Assembly: GCA_003265685.1 (NCBI GenBank)
Contig: KZ836118.1
Span: 1-57,613, forward strand
Source of the DNA: Piscinibacter caeni
GTDB taxonomy: Bacteria; Pseudomonadota; Gammaproteobacteria; Burkholderiales; Burkholderiaceae_C
Reading direction: 5' to 3'
DNA: 57,613 nucleotides
The notes under the pieces: model-generated
Told to the model about the DNA's origin: nothing
Seen by the model: the letters and a program-made list of their open reading frames with translations, nothing else
Database searches by the model: none
Program-made: the position numbers and the translations under genes
Shown: positions 1 to 12,217 of the stretch, in pieces
Layout: each line of letters starts with the position of its first letter
Position numbering within the stretch: position 1 is the stretch's first letter

Positions 1-672
1 GGCGGGCACGGCAGCAGCGGCCGCCGCGCTGAGCGGCAGCGCCAGCCAGTCGGCCCGCACCACGCTGGCGCCGTCGGCGCGCAGCGACGCCGACCCGGGC
101 CGGGTCCGCGAGCCATAGGTGAACTCGGGCGGCCGGTTGGTGCCGCGCATGTTGTCGAAGAACTCGTAGCGGGCGTCGTTCACGATCAGCTGCAGCGCCC
201 CGCCCTGCACGAACAGCCGCGCCGTGACGGCCACCGGACGCATCAGCACGGCATCGCCGCGCCGCGCGCTGCTCAGCAGCAGCACGTCGTCGCCGGGGCC
301 GGCATTGGCCAGCGCCTCGATCAGCGGCTGGACCAGCTCGGCCGCCTCGTCGGACGCGAGCAGCGGGCGGCTCGTGCCGCCGACATCGAAACGCAGTTGC
401 ACCAGCTGCTGCCGCAGCAGGTCCGGGTTCACCTGCGCCGGGTGCTGGTTCGGCTGCGAGCCGGCCTCGCGCGGGACGATGCGCACCTCGCTGAACTCGC
501 GCACCACCCACAGCTTCTGGCCGGTGGGGCCCTTGGGCGCATTGCTCGTCGCGCCGCCGCCGAACAACGAGTCGAGCAGGCCGGCACGGGCCGGCACCGC
601 GGTGGACAGCATCAGGCTGCCGATCAGCAGCGGCAGCAGCCGCGTGGCGGGTTTCATCCAGGTTTCTTTCAT
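1..672 (-). CDS. Secreted protein of unknown function (3' end outside window)
   Basis: The reading frame is open from the start codon at 672 to the window edge (224 codons seen), so the C-terminus is missing. The N-terminus has a typical signal peptide: Lys/Arg-containing start, a Leu/Ile-rich stretch and an Ala-x-Ala site (VPARA) near residue 30, so export is likely. The mature part begins with a Gly-rich LFGGG segment and a WVVREFSEVRI stretch; I recognise no family. It starts 8 bp after the glucokinase stop on the same strand, so the two are probably co-transcribed. A second in-frame ATG at 657 would shorten it by five residues. Function unknown. Confidence 0.6.
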   Translation of the reverse strand, partial: MKETWMKPATRLLPLLIGSLMLSTAVPARAGLLDSLFGGGATSNAPKGPTGQKLWVVREFSEVRIVPREAGSQPNQHPAQVNPDLLRQQLVQLRFDVGGTSRPLLASDEAAELVQPLIEALANAGPGDDVLLLSSARRGDAVLMRPVAVTARLFVQGGALQLIVNDARYEFFDNMRGTNRPPEFTYGSRTRPGSASLRADGASVVRADWLALPLSAAAAAAVPA

Positions 673-680
673 CGAATCGG

Positions 681-1652
681 TCAGAGGTCGTCGAGGGCAC
701 GCGAGGCACCGAGCAGGGCCGGCGACACGCCGGCCTGCAGCACCCAGGTCGGGATGTCCTGCAGGTAGGCGCGGAACCGGCCCTTGGCCTCGAAGCGCTC
801 GCGAAACGGGGAGCGCAGGATGCGGTCTCCCAGGCGCGGCACGATGCCACCGCCAATGTACATGCCCCCGCGTGCCCCCAGCGACAGCGCGAGGTTGCCC
901 GCAGTGGTGCCCAGGAAGGCGAAGAACAGGTCCACCGTGGCCGTGCAGGCCGGATCCTGCCCGGCCGCGTCTCGCGCGGTGATGCCGGCCGGGTCGAGCC
1001 CGGCCTCCGGCTCGCCGCGCACGCGGCAGACCGCCTTGTAAAGGTTCACCAGGCCCGGCCCGGAGACGGCGCGTTCGGCCGACGCGTGGCCGAAGCGCTC
1101 GCGCAGGATGCGGATCACGTCCTCCTCGAGCGCGTCCGCTGCCGCGAGCGTGACATGGCCGCCCTCGCCGTTCAGCGGCACCGGTCGCCGATCGCCGCGC
1201 GCAGGCAGCAACCCGGACACCCCCAGCCCGGTGCCCGGCCCGAGCAGGCCGAGCGGCGCCAGCGGCACGGCCTGGCCGCCCCCCACGGGGCGCAGGTCGG
1301 ACGGCGCCAGCACCGGCAGGGCGAGCGCGAGCGCGGTGAAGTCGTTGATGACCAGGAAGCGCTCGAAGCCGAGCGCGCGGCGCATCGCCTCGATCGAGAA
1401 ACGCCAGTCGTGGTTGGTCATGCTCACCTGGTCGCCGACGATCGGGTTGGCGATGCCGATCGCGCACCAGCCCGGCGCCGTGCGACCGAGCACGCCCAGG
1501 TAGTGGCGCATCGCCGCCTCCAGCGACGCATGTTCGGCGCAGGGCAGCGACACGACATCGGTGATCGCCGCCCCGGGCGCGGCTTGCCAGGCCAGCCGGG
1601 CGTTGGTGCCGCCGATGTCGCCGACGAGGCGCGGGTAGCCGGTCGAATCCAT
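681..1652 (-). CDS. glk: Glucokinase
   Basis: Cytoplasmic ATP-dependent glucokinase (glucose to glucose-6-phosphate), 323 aa, the usual length of bacterial Glk. The phosphate-binding GDIGGTNAR motif is at residues 11-19, the sugar-binding and catalytic N103-D104 pair lies in VINDFTALA, the EGGH sugar-binding motif is at 163-166, and the GGGIVPRLG signature is near the C-terminus. The frame is open upstream to about 1784, but ATG at 1652 gives the conserved MDSTGYPRLVGDIGG start. It diverges from lamB, so it would phosphorylate glucose released from imported maltodextrins. All catalytic residues are intact, unlike the glucokinase domain at 10337-12205. Confidence 0.93.
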   Translation of the reverse strand: MDSTGYPRLVGDIGGTNARLAWQAAPGAAITDVVSLPCAEHASLEAAMRHYLGVLGRTAPGWCAIGIANPIVGDQVSMTNHDWRFSIEAMRRALGFERFLVINDFTALALALPVLAPSDLRPVGGGQAVPLAPLGLLGPGTGLGVSGLLPARGDRRPVPLNGEGGHVTLAAADALEEDVIRILRERFGHASAERAVSGPGLVNLYKAVCRVRGEPEAGLDPAGITARDAAGQDPACTATVDLFFAFLGTTAGNLALSLGARGGMYIGGGIVPRLGDRILRSPFRERFEAKGRFRAYLQDIPTWVLQAGVSPALLGASRALDDL

Positions 1653-1819
1653 GGAGTGCGGGTCCTGGGGGCCGTGCGGGGAGTCCGGGAAGCGGAGCAA
1701 TGTAGCCGAACTACGAGGCGCACCGAAACCACATTGAAACCCTGAGGCCCCGCCGAGCCGACCCAAAGGACCCGGGTGTTGCAATCATGCACAGTTGGCG
1801 TAAACCCGTGTATGACCCC

Positions 1820-1835
1820 TGTAGTCTGACTACTA
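1820..1835. promoter_or_regulatory. Palindromic operator, HexR/RpiR-like, between glk and lamB
   Basis: GTAGTC-T-GACTAC (1821-1833) is a perfect odd palindrome; with its flanks, TGTAGTCTGACTACT resembles the TGTARTnnnAYTACA pattern described for HexR (RpiR family) sites in proteobacteria. It lies in the 453-bp region between the divergent glk and lamB genes. A weak lamB promoter can be proposed just upstream (TTGCAA 1779-1784, 16-bp spacer, TAAACC 1801-1806), which would put the palindrome close to the transcription start. The RpiR fusion protein encoded at 10337-12205 is the obvious candidate ligand; that link is inference. Confidence 0.55.
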
Positions 1836-1969
1836 GAGTCAACCGCGACTTGAGCAGGGCGCCCGCACGGGAGCCCGCGGCCGCCAAGAGCCGGTTGCGG
1901 AGACAAACGCGCGTGTCGTCGGGCATCCCCCGGCGGCGTGGTGCCCTGGGAGGTCGGAAGAGCGAGTTT

Positions 1970-2000
1970 GCGACGCCTGACCGGGCGTCGCATCTTTTTC
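1970..2000 (+). terminator. Intrinsic terminator inside the lamB leader
   Basis: GCGACGCC (1970-1977) and GGCGTCGC (1984-1991) form a perfect 8-bp stem with a 6-nt loop, followed by ATCTTTTTC. It points toward lamB and ends about 105 bp before the lamB start, with no gene upstream on this strand. It therefore either attenuates lamB or ends a small leader RNA. Confidence 0.7.
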
Positions 2001-2105
2001 CTCGCTGTTCCGCCCTTCCCCTGTTGAACGGGTTTCCCCCGCCGCCAGCGGCCGGACGCGTGTCGTCGCTGGTTTCTTTCAAGCAGAACCTCTGAGGAGT
2101 CAAGG

Positions 2106-3302
2106 ATGAAAATGAGATACACCCTGATCGCCGCAGCGGCGGTCGGCCTGCTCTCGACCGGCGCGCAGGCGGTCGACTTCGGCGGCTACGTGCGCGTCGG
2201 CCCCGGACAGAAGCAGGACAGCGGCGACGGCCGGCGCTGCTTCGACGGCCGCGCCAACGACAACGACTCTGGCGCGCCCGGCAAGGGCGGCATCGGCCGC
2301 CTGGGCAACGAGTGCAACACCTACGGTGAGTTTGCGCTGAGCCAGGGGATGTCGGCTGGCGGTGTCAACTACAAGGCGCTGCTGATGACCAACTTCTACA
2401 AGCCTGGCTCCGACGTCGGCGGCACCGCGACCGAGGTCAACCAGATCTACGTCGAGGGCAAGGGGTACGACATCGCCCCGAACCAGACCTTCTGGGTCGG
2501 CAAGCGCTTCTACCATCGTGCCGACGTGCACATGGATGACAGCTTCTACGTCAACATGACCGGCACCGGCGCCGGCGTGGACGGTATCGACCTGGGCTTC
2601 GGTTCGCTGAGCGTGGCGGCGTTTCGCACCAGCGACGCAGCCGCTGGCGACAACGCCGGTACTCGCCTGAACCTCGACCTCGAAGGCATCAACGTCAACC
2701 CGGGCGGCAAGCTGCGCGTGACGGGCACCTACACCGATTTCAGCGGGCCGGGCGGCGAGAGCGGGTTCGGCTTGAGCGTGCAGCACAATCAGTCGAACAT
2801 CTTCGGCGGCGCGGACAACACGCTGTGGCTCCAGTACGCCAATGGCACGACTGCACTCGACATGGGTTTCGCCAACAACGGAACCCAGGATTCGGACTAC
2901 AAGCGCTGGCGCATCGCTGACAGCCTGGCGTGGTTGAAGGGCCCGCTGACGGCGCAGACGCTGATCCACTACGGCGTTGCCGACACGCCGAATGGCACGG
3001 GCGGCACCGACACCACGAAGACGTTCTCGATCGCCGGCCGCGTGGCCTACGCCATCACCAACAACTTCAAGATCCAGGGCGAACTGGGTCATGCGCGCAA
3101 CAAGCCGCAGAACGGGGATTCCGCCAGCGTCACCAAGTTGACGATCGCCCCCACGCTGACGGTTGGCCCGAACTACTACGACCGCCCGGAACTGCGCTTC
3201 TACGTGTCGGCGTTCAACTACAACGACGCGTACAAGGCCATCTACCAGCAGTCGAAGTCGTCCAAGACCGCCGCGGGCTTCCAGGCCGAAATCTGGTTCT
3301 GA
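2106..3302 (+). CDS. lamB: Maltoporin (LamB)
   Basis: Outer-membrane beta-barrel porin for maltose and maltodextrins, 398 aa (E. coli precursor about 446). Residues 1-22 are a signal peptide ending AQA. The mature protein begins VDFGGYVRVG and has the LamB signature RRCF...RLGNECNTYGEF with the conserved Cys pair (C45, C70). It ends in AEIWF; the C-terminal Phe is typical of outer-membrane barrels. GAGGAG about ten bases upstream of ATG 2106 supports the start. It is first in the rightward maltodextrin gene set and is followed by a strong terminator before malK. Regulation by the palindrome at 1821 and the leader terminator is likely but inferred. Confidence 0.93.
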   Translation: MKMRYTLIAAAAVGLLSTGAQAVDFGGYVRVGPGQKQDSGDGRRCFDGRANDNDSGAPGKGGIGRLGNECNTYGEFALSQGMSAGGVNYKALLMTNFYKPGSDVGGTATEVNQIYVEGKGYDIAPNQTFWVGKRFYHRADVHMDDSFYVNMTGTGAGVDGIDLGFGSLSVAAFRTSDAAAGDNAGTRLNLDLEGINVNPGGKLRVTGTYTDFSGPGGESGFGLSVQHNQSNIFGGADNTLWLQYANGTTALDMGFANNGTQDSDYKRWRIADSLAWLKGPLTAQTLIHYGVADTPNGTGGTDTTKTFSIAGRVAYAITNNFKIQGELGHARNKPQNGDSASVTKLTIAPTLTVGPNYYDRPELRFYVSAFNYNDAYKAIYQQSKSSKTAAGFQAEIWF

Positions 3303-3318
3303 GCCCCACCGCGTGACC

Positions 3319-3349
3319 GGGGCCGGCCTTCGCGGGCCGGCCCCTTTTT
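3319..3349 (+). terminator. Strong terminator between lamB and malK
   Basis: GGGGCCGGCC (3319-3328) pairs with GGCCGGCCCC (3335-3344) in a perfect 10-bp GC stem with loop TTCGCG, followed by five T. Only 22 bp separate it from the malK start, leaving no room for a complete promoter after it. malK would depend on read-through or on a promoter inside lamB. Confidence 0.88.
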
Positions 3350-3371
3350 CCTCCCACCACCACGCTAGGGC

Positions 3372-4469
<1,098 letters not shown>

Positions 4470-4567
4470 GGGTCGGCCCGGACAACCGAGGGCGCCGCCA
4501 CGCGTTCAGGCCTCATCCCGCCACACCCACACGGCCCCTCACGGCCACACTCCCAAGGAGACACCGC

Positions 4568-5764
<1,197 letters not shown>

Positions 5765-5768
5765 GGCG

Positions 5769-7292
<1,524 letters not shown>

Positions 7293-7304
7293 GAGGCAAC
7301 GGGC

Positions 7305-8195
7305 ATGGCCATCGTCCTCGACAAGAGCCACCGCTGGCGCGTGATCGCGGCGCACGCGCTATTGATCGCGCTGTGCGCGCTGGTGATCTTCCCGTTCCTG
7401 ATGATCCTGTCGATCTCGCTGCGGCCGGGCAACTTCGCCACCGGCAGCATCATCCCCGAGACGATCACGCTGGACCACTGGCGCTTCGCGCTCGGCATCC
7501 CGTTCGCCGGGCCGGACGGCAAGCTGGTCGAACCCGACCTGCCGGTGCTGCGCTGGCTCTGGAACTCGGCCAAGGTGGCCACGCTGTCGGCGCTGATCGC
7601 GCTGCTGCTGTCGACCACCGCCGCCTACGCCTTCGCGCGCATGAAGTTCGCCGGCAAGAGGGCGGCGCTGACCGGGCTGATGCTGATGCAGATGTTCCCG
7701 GCGGTGCTGGCGCTGATCGCCATCTACGCCATCTTCGACCGCATCGGCAACGCCTTCCCCGCCTTCGGCATCGATTCGCACTGGTCGCTGCTGCTGGCCT
7801 ACTCGGGCGGCATCGCGCTGCACGTGTGGACCATCAAGGGCTACTACGACACGATTCCCGTGGAGATCGAGGAAGCGGCCAAGGTCGATGGCGCCTCGCC
7901 CTGGCAGGCCTTCTACCTGGTGCTGCTGCCGATGGCGCTGCCGATCCTGATGGTGGTGTTCCTGCTCGCCTTCATCGGCGCGATCATCGAGTACCCGGTC
8001 GCCTCCATCCTGCTCAAACAGCAGCACAACCTGACGATGGCGGTGGGCTCGCAGCAGTTCCTCTACGCGCAGAAGTACCTGTGGGGGGACTTCGCCGCCG
8101 CGGCCATCCTCTCCGGCCTGCCGATCACCATCGTCTTCATCCTGGCCCAGAAATGGATGATCTCCGGCCTCACCGCCGGCGGCATCAAGGGCTGA
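7305..8195 (+). CDS. malG: Maltose ABC transporter permease MalG
   Basis: Second permease subunit, 296 aa, exactly the E. coli length. Six membrane segments are visible (for example LLIALCALVIFPFLMIL near the N-terminus). The EAA loop EEAAKVDGASPWQAF starts at about residue 189. The C-terminus ends GLTAGGIKG, the conserved MalG tail that reaches into the binding-protein site. AGGAGG lies 8 bp upstream of ATG 7305. It completes the transporter encoded by malE, malF, malG and malK. Confidence 0.94.
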   Translation: MAIVLDKSHRWRVIAAHALLIALCALVIFPFLMILSISLRPGNFATGSIIPETITLDHWRFALGIPFAGPDGKLVEPDLPVLRWLWNSAKVATLSALIALLLSTTAAYAFARMKFAGKRAALTGLMLMQMFPAVLALIAIYAIFDRIGNAFPAFGIDSHWSLLLAYSGGIALHVWTIKGYYDTIPVEIEEAAKVDGASPWQAFYLVLLPMALPILMVVFLLAFIGAIIEYPVASILLKQQHNLTMAVGSQQFLYAQKYLWGDFAAAAILSGLPITIVFILAQKWMISGLTAGGIKG

Positions 8196-8250
8196 ACCCT
8201 CCGCCAACCTGCGGGCCGCAAGCTCGCCTCACCGACAAACGAGGTCACAC

Positions 8251-8697
8251 ATGATCCGCAAGCATTCCCTGGCTCGACTGACTGCCGCGCTCGCGTTCGC
8301 GGCCACGCTGCCCAGCGCCTGGGCCACCTCCAACCCGCCGGCGGGTGCGGTGGCGATCAACTACAACCGCTGCGACGGCGACTACCGGCGCTGGGAACTG
8401 CACATCTTCCAGCGCGGCCCCGGCGGCCCCGCCGTGCCCGGCGTCACCTGGGAGAACGGCGTGCAGCAGACGGGCAAGACGGACTTCGGCGTCTACTGGC
8501 ACGTCAAGCTCGAGGACTTCCCCGGCGGCAAGGTGAACTACATCATCCACAAGGGCGACAACAAGGACCAGGGCGGCAAGGACCAGCAGTTCGACGGCAA
8601 CGCGACCAAGGAGATCTGGGTCAACAACGGCGACCGCAACATCTACACCTCGCTCGAGGACGCCAAGAAGGCACGCGCCGAGAACCCCTGCAAGTGA
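8251..8697 (+). CDS. Secreted PUD (pullulanase-associated, starch-binding) domain protein
   Basis: 148 aa: signal peptide (about residues 1-25, ending SAWA) followed by a single PUD/CBM41-like domain, recognisable by AINYNRCDGDYRRWELHIF, the WENG/GVYW aromatic pattern and the ending KEIWVNNGDRNIYTS. These domains normally sit at the N-terminus of pullulanases and bind alpha-glucans. Here the domain stands alone, with no catalytic module. It lies 55 bp after malG and is stop/start-coupled to the GH13 enzyme downstream. I infer a periplasmic or extracellular carbohydrate-binding accessory that works with that amylase. There are two Cys (CDGD and the C-terminal PCK), which may form a disulphide. 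Confidence 0.82.
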   Translation: MIRKHSLARLTAALAFAATLPSAWATSNPPAGAVAINYNRCDGDYRRWELHIFQRGPGGPAVPGVTWENGVQQTGKTDFGVYWHVKLEDFPGGKVNYIIHKGDNKDQGGKDQQFDGNATKEIWVNNGDRNIYTSLEDAKKARAENPCK

Positions 8698-8705
8698 GGC
8701 CTGCC

Positions 8706-10328
8706 GTGGCGCTGCTGCCGCGCCGTGCCGGCGCCGTGCTGCTGGGCTGGCTGCTCGCGCTGCTCGTCGCCGCGCCGGCGGCGATGGCGGCGCCGGCACC
8801 GATCCCCGACCTCGGCCCGGTGCCGGTGGTCCGGCGCGACAGCCCGCTGCCGGCGGACTGGGCACGCCGCGGCGTGTTCATGGAGATCCTGGTGCGCGCC
8901 TACCAGGACAGCGACGGCGACGGGATCGGCGACCTGAACGGCCTGACCTCGCGGCTCGACTACCTGCAGTCGCTCGGCGTGCGTGGCCTGTGGCTGATGC
9001 CGGTCTTCAAGAGCGAGGACCGCGACCACGGCTACGCGGTGGTGAACTACCGCGAGATCGAGCCCGACTACGGCACGCTGGCCGACTTCGACCGCCTGCT
9101 CGCCGAGGCGCACAAGCGCGGCATCGGCGTGATCGTCGACTACGTGATGAACCACAGCGCGTCGGGCCATCCGCTGTTCGAGAGCGCCTACGACAGCCGC
9201 AAGTCGCCCTACGCGGACTGGTACATCTTCAGCGAGGACAAGCCCAAGGGCTGGAACACCTTCGCCGGCGAACCCTGGCGCGAGGGCAACCAGCGCTGGT
9301 ACTACGCGGTGTTCGACCCGCAGATGCCCGACTTCAACCTGCGCAACCCGAAGGTGGTGGACTTCCACCTCGACAACCTGCGCTTCTGGCTGAACCGCGG
9401 CGTGGACGGCTTCCGCTTCGACGCGGTGGGCGTGCTGTTCGAGAACAGCGCCGTCGCCTGGGAGAACCAGCCCGAGAACCACGCGCTGCTCAAGCGCGTC
9501 CAGGACCTGCTCGACGAATACGGCCAGCGCTACATGGTCTGCGAGGCGCCGGGCGACCCGGCCCCGTTCGCACAGCCCGATTCGTGCGGTGCCGCCTTCG
9601 GCTTCGGCCTGCAGAAGCACATCATCTCGAGCGTCAAGCTCGGCCGGCTGCGCGCCGACCTGCTCTACAACCTCGAGAAGCTGCCGGTCGCGCGCATGGG
9701 CACGCTGCTGGCGAACCACGACCACTTCGCCGGCGCGCGGCTGATCCGCCAGTTCGCCGGTGACGAGAAGAGCTACAAGCTGGCCGCGGCCACCTTGCTG
9801 ACGCTGCCCGGCACCCCGTTCCTCTACTACGGCGAGGAGATCGGGCTGGGCGAATCCGCGCCGGTGGCCCACGACGACCAGGCGATCCGAGGGCCGATGG
9901 CCTGGAGCGCGGAGGCCCAGGGCGGCTTCACCCGCGCCGCGCAGCCGTTCCGCCCGCTGGTGTCGAACTGGAATTCGCACAACGTGGCCACCGAAGAGGC
10001 CCAGCCCACCTCGCTGCTGAACTGGTACCGCGGCCTGATCGCGCTGCGCAACGCCGAGCCGGCGCTGGCGCTGGGCCGCTTCACGCCGCTGACCACGCGC
10101 GATGCGCCGATCTTCGCCTTCACGCGCCAACACGAGGGCAGCACGCTGCTCGTGCTGATCAACTACGCCTACCGCGAGGCGAACGCCACGCTGGCGCTGG
10201 CGCCGGCCGCGGCGCAGTGGCAGGTGCAGTTCCCGGCCGGGGCCGCCTCGGCGCTCGCCGGGCCGGCCGGCCAGCTGCAGGTGCGCATGGCGCCGCAGCA
10301 GGTGCTGGTGCTCAAGGCGCAGCCCTGA
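8706..10328 (+). CDS. Secreted GH13 alpha-amylase-family enzyme
   Basis: 540 aa. Signal peptide (about residues 1-29, ending AMAA), then a GH13 barrel. Region I is DYVMNH at 145-150; region II GFRFDAVG carries nucleophile D239; region III CEAPGD carries E280; region IV LLANHDH carries D339. The catalytic triad is complete. The barrel begins with EILVRAYQDSDGDGIGDLNGL, typical of oligo-glucosidase, neopullulanase and trehalose-synthase-like enzymes. The frame also allows GTG 8694, which overlaps the upstream stop, but TGAGG at 8695-8699 better serves GTG 8706. Position after malG and the PUD gene suggests it trims maltodextrins in the periplasm. Exact specificity (alpha-amylase, maltogenic or transferring) cannot be read from sequence. 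Confidence 0.82.
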   Translation: MALLPRRAGAVLLGWLLALLVAAPAAMAAPAPIPDLGPVPVVRRDSPLPADWARRGVFMEILVRAYQDSDGDGIGDLNGLTSRLDYLQSLGVRGLWLMPVFKSEDRDHGYAVVNYREIEPDYGTLADFDRLLAEAHKRGIGVIVDYVMNHSASGHPLFESAYDSRKSPYADWYIFSEDKPKGWNTFAGEPWREGNQRWYYAVFDPQMPDFNLRNPKVVDFHLDNLRFWLNRGVDGFRFDAVGVLFENSAVAWENQPENHALLKRVQDLLDEYGQRYMVCEAPGDPAPFAQPDSCGAAFGFGLQKHIISSVKLGRLRADLLYNLEKLPVARMGTLLANHDHFAGARLIRQFAGDEKSYKLAAATLLTLPGTPFLYYGEEIGLGESAPVAHDDQAIRGPMAWSAEAQGGFTRAAQPFRPLVSNWNSHNVATEEAQPTSLLNWYRGLIALRNAEPALALGRFTPLTTRDAPIFAFTRQHEGSTLLVLINYAYREANATLALAPAAAQWQVQFPAGAASALAGPAGQLQVRMAPQQVLVLKAQP

Positions 10329-10336
10329 GCCGTCCC

Positions 10337-12205
10337 ATGCCCGCCGAACGCGCCGCCGCCCTGCCTGTCGAAGCGGCACCTCGCCTGCTGGCCGACATCG
10401 GCGCGACCTACGCGCGCCTGTGCATCGAGCGCGTGCGCGGCCGGTTCGACCATGTGTCGGTGCTGCCGTGCGACGAGTACGCCGGCTTCACCGAGGTGGT
10501 GCAGGCCTACCTGGCGACGCTGCCGCCGGCCGTTCGGCCGCGCCACGGCGCGGTGGCGATCGCCAACCCGATCGAGGGCGACCGGGTGCGCATGACCAAC
10601 CGAGACTGGAGCTTCTCGATCCGCGAGGTGCAGCGCGAGCTGGACCTCTCCACGCTGCTGGTGGTCAACAACTACACCGCGCTGGCGATGTCGCTGCCGG
10701 GCCTGGCGCCCGAGGGGCGGCGCCAGATCGGCGGCGGGCAGGCGCAGGCCGACGGCGTGATCGGCCTGATCGGCCCGGGCGCGGGGCTCGGAGTCTCCGG
10801 GCTGGTGCCCAGCGGCGACCGCTGGGTGACCCTGGCCACCGAGGGGGGCCACGTCAGCTTCGCCCCGACCGACGAACGCGAGCTGCGCGTGCTGCAGCAT
10901 GCCTGGAAGACGATGCCGCGGGTCTCGGCCGAGCGGCTGCTGTCGGGGCCGGGGCTGGAGCTGATCCACCAGGCGCTGGGCCATGCCGAGCCGACCCTGC
11001 ACGCGGCCGACATCGTGCAGCGTGCACTGGCCGGCGACGCCGCCTGCAGCGCCACGCTCGACTGCTTCTGCGGCATGCTCGGCACGCTGGCCTCGGACCT
11101 GGCGCTCACGCTCGGCGCCACCGGCGGCATCTACGTCGGCGGCGGCATCGTGCCGCGCCTGGGCGCGCGCTTCGACGCCTCGCCGTTCCGCGAGCGATTC
11201 GAGGTCAAGGGCCGCTTCAGCGACTACGTCGCGCGCATCCCGACCTTCGTGCTGACGGCCGAGAACCTGGCCTTCCTCGGCGTCTCGTCGCTGCTGGCCG
11301 ACCACATGCCCGAGGCCGAGGCTGGCAACCCGCTGCTCGACCGGGTGCGCGGCGCGCTCGAGACGCTCTCGCCGGCCGAGCGCCGCGTCGCGAGCTTCGT
11401 GCTCGACAACCCGCGTGCCGCGCTAAACGACCCGATCGCGCAGATCGCGCAGGGGGCCGAGGTCAGCCAGCCGACGGTGATCCGCTTCTGCCGCTCGCTC
11501 GGCTTCCAGGGCCTGGCGGACTTCAAGCTCAAGCTCGGCTCGGGCCTGACCGGCACGCTGCCGGTGCAGCGCACCCAGGTGCGCCGGCAGGACAGCACCG
11601 GCGACCTGTGCGCCAAGGTGCTGGACAACACGATCTCCGCGATCATGCAGTTCCGCGAGTCGCTCAACGTCGAGGCGGTGGACCGGGCCATCGAGCTGCT
11701 GCGCCGGGCCAAGCGCGTCGAGTTCTACGCGATGGGCAACTCGGCGGTGGTGGCGCTGGACGCGCAGCACAAGCTGTTCCGCTTCCGCATCCCCTCGGTC
11801 GCGCACACCGACGTGTCGATGCACGCGATGGCCGCGGAACTGCTCGGCCCCGACGACGTGGCGGTGTTCGTGTCCAGCTCCGGCCAGCCGCCCGAGCTGG
11901 CGCGGGCCGCCGGGCTGGCGGTGGAGCGCGGGGCTGCGGTGATCGCCGTCACCTCGGGCCAGTCGCCGCTGGCGCGGCGCGCCACGGTGTGCATCCCAGT
12001 CGAGCACAGCGAGGACGCGACCACCTTCGTGGCGATGATCTCGCGCATCCTCCACCTGCTGGTGGTGGACATGATGTCGGTGGGCCTGGCGATGCGGCGG
12101 CCCGGCGCGGCGGTCGGCGCCGGCAGCGTGCCCGCCGCCGGCACCGGCACCGCAGGCGATCAGGTGCAGCCCGCGCCCGGCGTGCTGATCTCGCACATCA
12201 CCTGA
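10337..12205 (+). CDS. Glucokinase-like domain fused to an RpiR/HexR-type repressor
   Basis: 622 aa. Residues 15-320 form a glucokinase domain, 333-405 an RpiR helix-turn-helix (SQPTVIRFCRSLGFQGLADFK), 450-585 a SIS sugar-phosphate domain (MGNSAVVALD, VSSSGQPPEL). This architecture is known from Burkholderia Glk proteins. Here the kinase part looks inactive: the phosphate-binding GGTN is GATY (22-25) and the catalytic Asp of the NDFTA motif is Asn112 (NNYTA). The sugar-binding EGGH (169-172) and GPGAGLGVSG loop remain. I infer a glucose-sensing or merely structural pseudo-kinase linked to a repressor whose SIS domain would bind a sugar phosphate. ATG 10337 lies 8 bp after the amylase stop, so it is in the same operon. 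The palindrome at 1821 is a likely target. Confidence 0.85.
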   Translation: MPAERAAALPVEAAPRLLADIGATYARLCIERVRGRFDHVSVLPCDEYAGFTEVVQAYLATLPPAVRPRHGAVAIANPIEGDRVRMTNRDWSFSIREVQRELDLSTLLVVNNYTALAMSLPGLAPEGRRQIGGGQAQADGVIGLIGPGAGLGVSGLVPSGDRWVTLATEGGHVSFAPTDERELRVLQHAWKTMPRVSAERLLSGPGLELIHQALGHAEPTLHAADIVQRALAGDAACSATLDCFCGMLGTLASDLALTLGATGGIYVGGGIVPRLGARFDASPFRERFEVKGRFSDYVARIPTFVLTAENLAFLGVSSLLADHMPEAEAGNPLLDRVRGALETLSPAERRVASFVLDNPRAALNDPIAQIAQGAEVSQPTVIRFCRSLGFQGLADFKLKLGSGLTGTLPVQRTQVRRQDSTGDLCAKVLDNTISAIMQFRESLNVEAVDRAIELLRRAKRVEFYAMGNSAVVALDAQHKLFRFRIPSVAHTDVSMHAMAAELLGPDDVAVFVSSSGQPPELARAAGLAVERGAAVIAVTSGQSPLARRATVCIPVEHSEDATTFVAMISRILHLLVVDMMSVGLAMRRPGAAVGAGSVPAAGTGTAGDQVQPAPGVLISHIT

Positions 12206-12217
12206 ACGCTCCGAGTC

